From Clostridia bacterium (GTDB lineage: Bacteria > Bacillota_A > Clostridia > Oscillospirales > CAG-272), in contig JAGAIH010000165.1 in assembly GCA_017626655.1 (NCBI GenBank), forward strand, positions 1 through 10,792: a DNA stretch of 10,792 nt, written 5' to 3'. The notes beneath the pieces were generated by a model. That model had not been told where the DNA came from and made no database searches. It was given only the letters and a program-made list of their open reading frames with translations. Every line of letters begins with the position of its first letter. The stretch's first letter is position 1. The position numbers and the translations under genes were made by a program. This document shows positions 7,001 through 10,792 of this stretch, in pieces.

Positions 7001-7269
7001 TTCAGCACCACCTCGGACTTGGCGCCCGCCTGCTCCTTGGGATACTCGGAGCGGTTGATGGGCTCGGGGATGGGATCGGGCTCGGGCTCGGTGGGAGCCT
7101 CTGTGATCTCCTCGGTGGGTGCTTCCCCGCTCTCATCGGGGGTATCGGGAGCGACGGTGGCTCCCTCGGTGGTGTCGGTGGTGGGATCGTCACCTCGGCA
7201 GGCGGTAAAGCCCAGGCAGAGGGCGAGGGTCAAGAGCGCGATCAGGATGGGGATGCTTCTGCGCTTCAT
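4009..7269 (-). CDS. Surface lipoprotein with pectate-lyase-like right-handed beta-helix and repetitive C-terminal half
   Basis: The 1086-residue exported protein starts with a lipoprotein signal peptide (positive MKRR, hydrophobic core, lipobox FTAC with C24). A Thr/Glu/Pro linker (about 27-72) follows. The segment VVLKAADYGVKGDGKTDDGP (87-106) is the hallmark N-cap of pectate-lyase/polygalacturonase-type beta-helix proteins. Helix coils follow to about 560, with ladder-like units such as IRIENCVFDM and IDYINCTFNG. SWRDGYHV (341-348) and CDVGVLFDDVFNVSN (360-374) resemble the paired-aspartate region of GH110-like or other beta-helix glycosidases; D344, D361, D367 and D368 are candidate active-site acids. 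The C-terminal half (about 590-1086) holds three related units that look like carbohydrate-binding beta-sandwiches. The start at 7269 has AAAGGAG upstream. The frame extends 43 codons further, but that extension lacks a ribosome binding site and precedes the signal peptide. The polysaccharide substrate is unknown. Confidence 0.85.
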   Translation of the reverse strand: MKRRSIPILIALLTLALCLGFTACRGDDPTTDTTEGATVAPDTPDESGEAPTEEITEAPTEPEPDPIPEPINRSEYPKEQAGAKSEVVLKAADYGVKGDGKTDDGPAIGKAIEAAMEQQATLQFESGKVYYIGTTDRSTGPFGSPFAMTGADGVTVDGGGSVFRFAPGISYYAMLSCNDIRICNMKLDLAVSPYLVGTVKAVNGAHVTYTTDIEPNQSFNDSRNYTNFSIEYNEGKQERPHQFINTMTKTASKEIKVEYRTESHGYAVGDKVFLPNPGIGNALSEIMYIASNTGCMVFENIEVWAAPSFIANVRDNDAELYFENVDYIPGEENNREIKMVSWRDGYHVKDNRRPIHWNECDVGVLFDDVFNVSNTLGYITSVKNGNQFTVTQYEMYTHGSYHPFNCREGDVIDVFSSKGVYAGKATVRRVVQNPNGTTELVLDYGESLRKMEEGWLVGNRDTCAPGSTITNSRFTGTFRFRREIRIENCVFDMLITWIREDGSVEGPIPGNIDYINCTFNGGSLDIGAAGASVRGAMKDIGFWGCTFNDGAKISKGRNVEVTESETWTEEELFTYQNRKMTRVPVVIEPTEVDFVNTVTYDWTYIMMQVEGGRILPLSKLEDTAIRDALAANAGFMDRVLVLTGGESGTRYVLNGLSADFLSHFHTPGKSYMFSLNYYATAAGGAAGFLSGDASTAVNGNLFEQANAIVNAACLYDPVEGNTGFYIDVPAGATVYIGTVNVTATSWANPSTDQLYNGHTFPWNKEITIGKKGEALTYDAIPDETVKNAILNAESGFTSGTVLHIKGDMGDFTAFTDKGYYVQGKTYHISIDAYIASPMVPKDGTKIYLLAMDDTPGNRALAEGLFTGEGFYHFEMDWTVGNTGEKSLKFFFNNVPTAYADIYVGDFTITMARSLKPDVFLSRDDYHTLTAEELKAGYTFDFTEGNLMNTGVGAYASTALLPEKTAQLLRENGFGDTFYYAGENFTFGSLPNNLTGGRKLRITMQVYDVLGNLANTLPRGAFVMLHMQGGVQNSAEVSYKIEADPENSRLLTVTFDTNTPGGTDDLLFYGLTTVEYLIGSITIQQLN

Positions 7270-7321
7270 AGGCGGTCTCCTTTCTATCCCCTGCGGCGGG
7301 GGACATGGACGGGGGCGGTCC

Positions 7322-7352
7322 GGGAAGTATATCCTGCGGAGCAGGCCTTCCC
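7322..7352 (-). ncRNA. Hairpin in the 5' leader of the lipoprotein mRNA
   Basis: In the roughly 95-base leader, GGGAAG (7352-7347) can pair with CTTCCC (7327-7322). Inside it CCTGC/GCAGG (7345-7333) forms a second perfect stem with a 3-base loop. It matches no riboswitch that I recognise and may simply stabilise the transcript. Confidence 0.35.
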
Positions 7353-7369
7353 TCCGTCGATATAGCACT

Positions 7370-7398
7370 ATTATAACATAACCGCCCGTAAAATGCAA
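7370..7398 (-). promoter_or_regulatory. Promoter of the beta-helix lipoprotein gene
   Basis: On the minus strand a weak -35 (TTGCAT, 7393-7398), a 17-base spacer and a perfect TATAAT (7370-7375) are preceded by TGT, giving an extended -10 (TGTTATAAT). This should start transcription about 95 bases upstream of the ATG at 7269. It also confirms that the longer upstream reading frame (to 7398) is not translated, since that would start in the -35 box. Confidence 0.8.
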
Positions 7399-7514
7399 GA
7401 AGATTTTATGAAATATATATAAAGGAAACCGACCTTTTCCACCCTTCCTTGAAAATCATCATCTTGCACAAAACCAAGGCATTCTTTTCGTGCAAACCGC
7501 CTCTTCTTTGGGTC

Positions 7515-7543
7515 TTGACAAATCCGCTGTTTTGTATTATAAT
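7515..7543 (+). promoter_or_regulatory. Perfect consensus SigA promoter of the yerC-his operon
   Basis: TTGACA (7515-7520), a 17-base spacer and TATAAT (7538-7543) match the housekeeping consensus at every position. The predicted start of transcription is near 7550, about 44 bases before the yerC ATG. So strong a core promoter implies that control is by repression or attenuation; no leader peptide with His codons is seen. Confidence 0.92.
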
Positions 7544-7555
7544 GGTGCAATAGTT

Positions 7556-7577
7556 TTTACTACACTAAAGTGATAAA
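7556..7577 (+). promoter_or_regulatory. Candidate operator for the YerC/HisR repressor
   Basis: An imperfect 22-base dyad lies just past the predicted transcription start and touches the yerC ribosome binding site. Seven of eleven base pairs match, with outer TTTA/TAAA, inner AC/GT and a central TA. TrpR-family regulators bind such spaced dyads and commonly control their own operon. Location and symmetry are seen; the binding is inferred. Confidence 0.4.
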
Positions 7578-7593
7578 GGAGACCAAACGTCCC

Positions 7594-7899
7594 ATGAAGC
7601 CTCTTCATAATCCCGATGTGGACGCCCTTTTCGAGGCCATTCTGTCCATGAAGACCGTGGAGGAATGCTACGCCTTCTTCGAGGACGCCTGCACCATCAA
7701 GGAGATCCTCGACGTGTCCCAGAGACTCAAGGCCGCCAAGATGCTCTCCTCGGGAGCCAACTACGCCGACATCAGCCGCGAGACCGGCATGAGCACCGCC
7801 ACCATCAGCCGCGTGTCCAAGTGCCTGGAGTACGGCGCGGGCGGCTACCGCCTCGCCATCGAGCGGGTAGGCGCGGACACCGTATCCGACCAAGAATAA
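7594..7899 (+). CDS. yerC: YerC/TrpR-family transcriptional regulator, probable repressor of histidine biosynthesis
   Basis: The 101-residue all-helical protein matches the YerC/YecD branch of the TrpR superfamily. The features are TVEECYAFFEDACTIKEILD (21-40), the SQRLKAAKML helix (42-51), and a helix-turn-helix in YADISRETGMSTATISRVSK (57-76). These small proteins act as dimers. In Clostridia, members placed before his genes have been proposed as histidine-responsive repressors (HisR). The start is the ATG at 7594, because the AAAGGAG ribosome binding site is at 7575-7581. A GTG at 7570 in the same frame would lie upstream of that site. It is followed after 25 bases by hisZ on the same strand and is driven by the consensus promoter at 7515-7543. 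The family call is firm; the histidine role is inferred from position. Confidence 0.9.
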   Translation: MKPLHNPDVDALFEAILSMKTVEECYAFFEDACTIKEILDVSQRLKAAKMLSSGANYADISRETGMSTATISRVSKCLEYGAGGYRLAIERVGADTVSDQE

Positions 7900-7924
7900 G
7901 CACTGTCAAATAAGGATATTTACC

Positions 7925-9031
7925 ATGAACATCACCTATCTCAAGCCGGAGGAGCGAGCCGTATTCGCTCTGCGGGAGCTCTACCGCGGCTACGGGTATC
8001 TGCCCTTCAAGATGAGCAAATTCGAGGAGTACGATCTCTACGTCCGCAACAAGGATTTCCTGGTCAGCGACCGTGTCATCACCTTCACCGACATGGGCGG
8101 CAAGCTCCTGGCCCTCAAGCCCGACGTCACCCTCTCCATCATCAAGAACGGGGAGGACCGTCCCGGGGAAAAGCAGAAGGTCTGCTACAACGAGAATGTC
8201 TACCGCGTGTCGGGCAGTACCCACCACTTCAAGGAGATCCTGCAAACGGGCCTGGAGTGCATCGGGGATCTGGACAGCTACGATATCTGCGAGGTCGTGA
8301 CCCTGGCCGCCGCTTCCCTCGCCACCGTCTCCCCCGATTTCGTGCTGGATATCTCCCACATGGGCATCCTGTCGGCCCTCCTGGACGACATCACCGCCGA
8401 AAAGTCGGTGCGCCAAGAGATCGCCCGCTGTATCGCCGAGAAGAACACCCACGATCTCACCCGCATCTGCGCCGAGGCAGGCATCGGGGAGGAGGACACC
8501 GCCACCCTGACGGAATTCGTGGGCATCTACGGCGACATGGACACGGTGCTGGAGCGCCTTGCCCCCCTCTGCCGCCGCTACGAGGCGGTGGCCATCGCCC
8601 ACGCCGAGCTGACGGGCCTGCGGGATCACCTGAAAAAGACCCCCTACGCCACCCGCGTGCGGTTCGATTTCTCCATCATCAACGATATGTCCTACTACAA
8701 CGGCGTGGTCTTCTGCGGCTTTTTGGACGGCATCTGTGAGTGCGTCCTGTCGGGCGGTCAGTACAACAAGCTCATGAAGCGCATGGGTCGCAAGTCGGGG
8801 GCCATCGGCTTTGCCCTGTACCTCGACCTCCTGGAGGGACTTCCCCACACCGCCCCCGCCTGTGATGTGGATGTCCTGGTGCTGTACGACAGCCGTACCC
8901 CCGCCGAGACCGTCACCGACACGGTGGAAGCCCTCCGCAACCAGGGCAAGACCGTATCCGCCCAGCGAAGCATCCCCGAGAAGCTCCGCTACGCCACACT
9001 CTGCGACCTGAGAAAGGAGGCGACCAAATGA
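7925..9031 (+). CDS. hisZ: ATP phosphoribosyltransferase regulatory subunit HisZ
   Basis: HisZ is a catalytically silent paralogue of histidyl-tRNA synthetase. It assembles with short-form HisG to make the first enzyme of histidine synthesis and carries the feedback response to histidine. The 368-residue protein shows the class II core. VITFTDMGGKLLALKPDVTL (51-70) and VYRVSGSTHHFKEILQTGLE (92-111) correspond to the HisRS ATP/motif 2 region. YYNGVVFCGFLDG and SGGQYNKLMKRMGRKSGAIG (276-295) correspond to the His loop and motif 3. The HisRS motif LVRGLDYY is replaced by IINDMSYYNG (251-260), as expected for a non-synthetase. A C-terminal segment (about 314-368) resembles a shortened anticodon-binding domain. 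AAGGA lies 8 bases before the ATG. Its stop overlaps hisG by 4 bases (ATGA), giving coupled, near-equal synthesis of the two subunits. Confidence 0.93.
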   Translation: MNITYLKPEERAVFALRELYRGYGYLPFKMSKFEEYDLYVRNKDFLVSDRVITFTDMGGKLLALKPDVTLSIIKNGEDRPGEKQKVCYNENVYRVSGSTHHFKEILQTGLECIGDLDSYDICEVVTLAAASLATVSPDFVLDISHMGILSALLDDITAEKSVRQEIARCIAEKNTHDLTRICAEAGIGEEDTATLTEFVGIYGDMDTVLERLAPLCRRYEAVAIAHAELTGLRDHLKKTPYATRVRFDFSIINDMSYYNGVVFCGFLDGICECVLSGGQYNKLMKRMGRKSGAIGFALYLDLLEGLPHTAPACDVDVLVLYDSRTPAETVTDTVEALRNQGKTVSAQRSIPEKLRYATLCDLRKEATK

Positions 9032-9657
9032 TCAACGTTGCGCTTCCCAAGGGCAGACTGGGAGAAAAGGTCTACGCCATGTTCGCCGAGGCGGGCTATG
9101 AGTGTCCCGCCCTGCTGGAGCCCTCCCGCAAGCTCATCTTCGAGAACCCCGAGGCCGGGGTCCGCTACTTCTGGGTCAAGCCCTCCGACGTGGCCATCTA
9201 CGTGGAGCGAGGCGCCGCCGATATCGGCGTGGCGGGCAAGGATATCCTTTTGGAGTACGAGCCCGACGTGTTCGAGCTTCTTGACCTCGACCTCGGCAAG
9301 TGCCGCATGGCGGTGGCCGCCAAAAAGGACTTTTACGACGACGGAAGCCGTACCCTCCGCGTAGCCACCAAGTTCACGAATATCGCCGCCCGCTACTATG
9401 CCTCCAAGTGCCGTGAGATCGACATCATCAAGCTCAACGGCTCCATTGAGATCGCCCCCATCCTGGGGCTGTCCGACGTCATCGTGGACATCGTGGAGAC
9501 GGGCAAGACCCTGGTGGAAAACGACCTGGAGGTCAAGGAGACCATCCTCCCCATCTCGGCCCGCCTCATCTGCAACAAGGCCGCCTTCCGTTTCAAGACC
9601 GCGGAGATCGAAAGAATCACATCCTATATGAAAGCCCAGGTAGAAACCCATGATTAA
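9028..9657 (+). CDS. hisG: ATP phosphoribosyltransferase catalytic subunit, short form
   Basis: HisG joins ATP and PRPP to make N1-(5-phosphoribosyl)-ATP, the committed step of histidine synthesis in the cytoplasm. At 209 residues it is the short form, which lacks the C-terminal regulatory domain and depends on HisZ, encoded immediately upstream. The N-terminal ALPKGRLGEKV (5-15) is typical. The PRPP-binding signature runs from E141 through GLSDVIVDIVETGKTL (147-162), with D154 and the T158-G159-K160-T161 loop. Mid-protein ADIGVAGKDILLE is also characteristic. A strong AAAGGAGG (9013-9020) sits before the ATG inside the end of hisZ. The last 8 bases overlap the start of hisD. Nothing is missing, and the length is normal. 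Confidence 0.97.
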   Translation: MINVALPKGRLGEKVYAMFAEAGYECPALLEPSRKLIFENPEAGVRYFWVKPSDVAIYVERGAADIGVAGKDILLEYEPDVFELLDLDLGKCRMAVAAKKDFYDDGSRTLRVATKFTNIAARYYASKCREIDIIKLNGSIEIAPILGLSDVIVDIVETGKTLVENDLEVKETILPISARLICNKAAFRFKTAEIERITSYMKAQVETHD

Positions 9658-10792
9658 GATCTACAAGTACGGCGAGGTATCCAACGACGAGATCTTCGCC
9701 CGTGACAATATCGCCTCCAACGTAGAAGGCGTGGTGACCGGCATCATCGCCGACGTGATCGCAAACGGCGACAAGGCTCTGTACGCCTACGCCAAGAAGT
9801 TCGACAAAGCCGACCTGACCTCCCTGGAGGTCACCCCCGAGGAGATCGAGGAGGCCGTGGCATCGGTTGCCCCCGAGTTCCTGGATATCCTCCGCGAGGC
9901 CGCCGTCAACATCCGCGCCTTCCATGAAAAGCAGGTACGCAACAGCTTCATCATCAGCGAGAAGGACGGGGTCGTTGTGGGCCAGAAGGTGACCCCCATC
10001 GAGAAGGTGGGTCTCTACGTCCCCGGCGGTACCGCCGCCTACCCCTCCACCGTGCTGATGGACGCCATTCCCGCCAAGATCGCGGGCTGCTCCGAGATTA
10101 TCATGGTGACTCCTCCTTCCGCGTCGGGCAAGGTCAACCCCGTCATCCTCGCCGCCGCCAAGGTAGCGGGCGTGACCCGCATCTTCAAGATGGGTGGCGC
10201 CCAGGCCATCGCCGCCCTGGCCTACGGCACCGAGAGCGTCCCCCGCGTGGACAAGATCGTGGGCCCCGGGAATGCCTACGTGGCCGAGGCCAAGAAGCAG
10301 GTCTTCGGTAGAGTCTCCATTGACATGATTGCCGGCCCCAGCGAGATTCTGGTGGTGGCCGACGCGACCTGCGACCCCAAGTTCGTGGCCGCCGATCTTC
10401 TGTCCCAGGCCGAGCACGACCGCATGGCCTCCGCCGTACTGGTCACCGATACCTACGAGCTGGCCGAGGCCGTCTCCGCCGAGCTGGAGCGCCAGATCCC
10501 CCTGCTCCCCCGCGCGGATATCGCCCGCGAGTCCATCGACAAGAACGGCAAGATCATCGTGGCGGAGGGCAACCTCATGCTGGCCATCGACATCGCCAAC
10601 GAGATCGCCCCCGAGCATCTGGAGCTGTCCATGGACAATCCCTTCGACTACCTGGACAAGGTCAAGCACGCCGGCTCCATCTTCATGGGCAAGTACTGCC
10701 CCGAGGCCCTGGGCGACTACTTCGCCGGCCCCAACCACACCCTGCCCACCAGCGGCACCGCCCGCTTCTCCTCTCCCCTGTCGGTGGACGAC
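9650..10792 (+). CDS. hisD: Histidinol dehydrogenase, N-terminal 381 residues (partial)
   Basis: HisD is a zinc- and NAD-dependent enzyme that oxidises L-histidinol through the aldehyde to L-histidine, the last two steps of the pathway. The frame is open to the right edge, giving 381 of about 430 residues. Landmarks are [17 protein letters not shown] (121-137), [19 protein letters not shown] (202-220), DMIAGPSE (225-232), the zinc ligands Q253 and H256 in SQAEHD, and the catalytic pair E322-H323 in IAPEHLEL. The next zinc ligand, D356, is in [10 protein letters not shown]; the final histidine ligand would lie beyond the window. The ATG at 9650 overlaps the end of hisG by 8 bases, with only a weak AGG ahead, so translation probably depends on coupling. 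All visible key residues are intact. Confidence 0.97.
   Translation, partial: MIKIYKYGEVSNDEIFARDNIASNVEGVVTGIIADVIANGDKALYAYAKKFDKADLTSLEVTPEEIEEAVASVAPEFLDILREAAVNIRAFHEKQVRNSFIISEKDGVVVGQKVTPIEKVGLYVPGGTAAYPSTVLMDAIPAKIAGCSEIIMVTPPSASGKVNPVILAAAKVAGVTRIFKMGGAQAIAALAYGTESVPRVDKIVGPGNAYVAEAKKQVFGRVSIDMIAGPSEILVVADATCDPKFVAADLLSQAEHDRMASAVLVTDTYELAEAVSAELERQIPLLPRADIARESIDKNGKIIVAEGNLMLAIDIANEIAPEHLELSMDNPFDYLDKVKHAGSIFMGKYCPEALGDYFAGPNHTLPTSGTARFSSPLSVDD

Larger units (their letters stand above)
7270..7593. other. Divergent intergenic region between the lipoprotein gene and the his operon
   Basis: This stretch of about 320 bases has no credible gene. It carries two back-to-back promoters (minus strand at 7370-7398, plus strand at 7515-7543) and a structured lipoprotein leader (7322-7352). 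It also has a dyad TTGCAC/GTGCAA (7464-7469 and 7490-7495), a second spaced, imperfect inverted match between TGCAAGAAGATTTT near 7394 and AAAATCATCATCTTGCA near 7453, and the his-side candidate operator at 7556-7577. The centre is AT-rich. Confidence 0.7.

Noticed and set aside
3268..7365. A 1365-codon open frame on the plus strand opposite the lipoprotein, sigma and anti-sigma genes
   Set aside because: It is a shadow frame produced by GC-rich codon use on the minus strand. It has highly repetitive G/V/A/D/H composition, no domain, no ribosome binding site, and it runs through the terminator and several real genes.
7270..7398. A 43-codon N-terminal extension of the lipoprotein (start at 7398)
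   Set aside because: It would begin inside the -35 box of the gene's own promoter and would bury the signal peptide. The ATG at 7269 has a good ribosome binding site.
7570..7593. GTG start for yerC at 7570
   Set aside because: The only good ribosome binding site (7575-7581) lies downstream of this GTG and upstream of the ATG at 7594, where family members begin.
7805..8848. Minus-strand frame of 347 codons opposite hisZ, and similar ones opposite hisG and hisD
   Set aside because: They are antisense shadows of clearly recognised his genes, with no ribosome binding sites or domains.
1..10792. Mobile elements, CRISPR arrays, attachment sites, tRNA or rRNA genes explaining the AT-rich block
   Set aside because: No transposase, integrase, terminal repeats, spaced direct repeats or RNA-gene sequences were seen on reading both strands.

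Overview
The window looks like chromosomal DNA of a fairly GC-rich member of the Clostridia (Bacillota), probably a gut or rumen lineage of the Oscillospirales or Christensenellales type. The evidence is strong AGGAGG-like ribosome binding sites, SigA-type promoters with TATAAT boxes, a TrpR-like YerC regulator leading a his operon, and a short HisG paired with HisZ. This placement is inferred from gene style and not from a marker-gene comparison.

Layout. (1) Minus strand, 1-507: the 5' part of asnS (asparaginyl-tRNA synthetase), running off the left edge, with its own promoter at 552-580. (2) Minus strand, 3825 to 663: an ECF sigma factor, a translationally coupled membrane protein that is probably its anti-sigma factor or sensor, and a secreted HExxH metalloprotease, closed by a terminator at 621-648. 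The protease is split by an in-frame TAA just after its signal peptide. The distal half of the sensor gene and the whole protease are AT-rich (about 35-47% GC in sampled lines). The sigma gene, the membrane-anchor half of the sensor and all other genes are GC-rich (about 60-75% in sampled lines). (3) Minus strand, 7269 to 4009: a 1086-residue lipoprotein with a pectate-lyase-like right-handed beta-helix and a repetitive C-terminal half, with its own promoter and a textbook terminator. (4) Plus strand, from 7594: yerC (hisR-like regulator), hisZ, hisG and hisD, the last running off the right edge. These are tightly packed behind a perfect consensus promoter.

How the genes work together. HisZ and the short HisG should form the ATP phosphoribosyltransferase complex that opens histidine synthesis, and HisD performs the last two steps. 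The YerC/TrpR-like protein at the head is the likely repressor, and a dyad between its promoter and start codon is a candidate operator. The sigma/anti-sigma pair looks like an envelope-signalling unit, with the protease as possible cargo or output. The beta-helix lipoprotein probably acts on or binds polysaccharide at the cell surface. No mobile element, CRISPR array, tRNA or rRNA was seen. The most unusual points are the split protease, the abrupt composition change inside the anti-sigma gene, and the cluster of inverted repeats ahead of the sigma gene.
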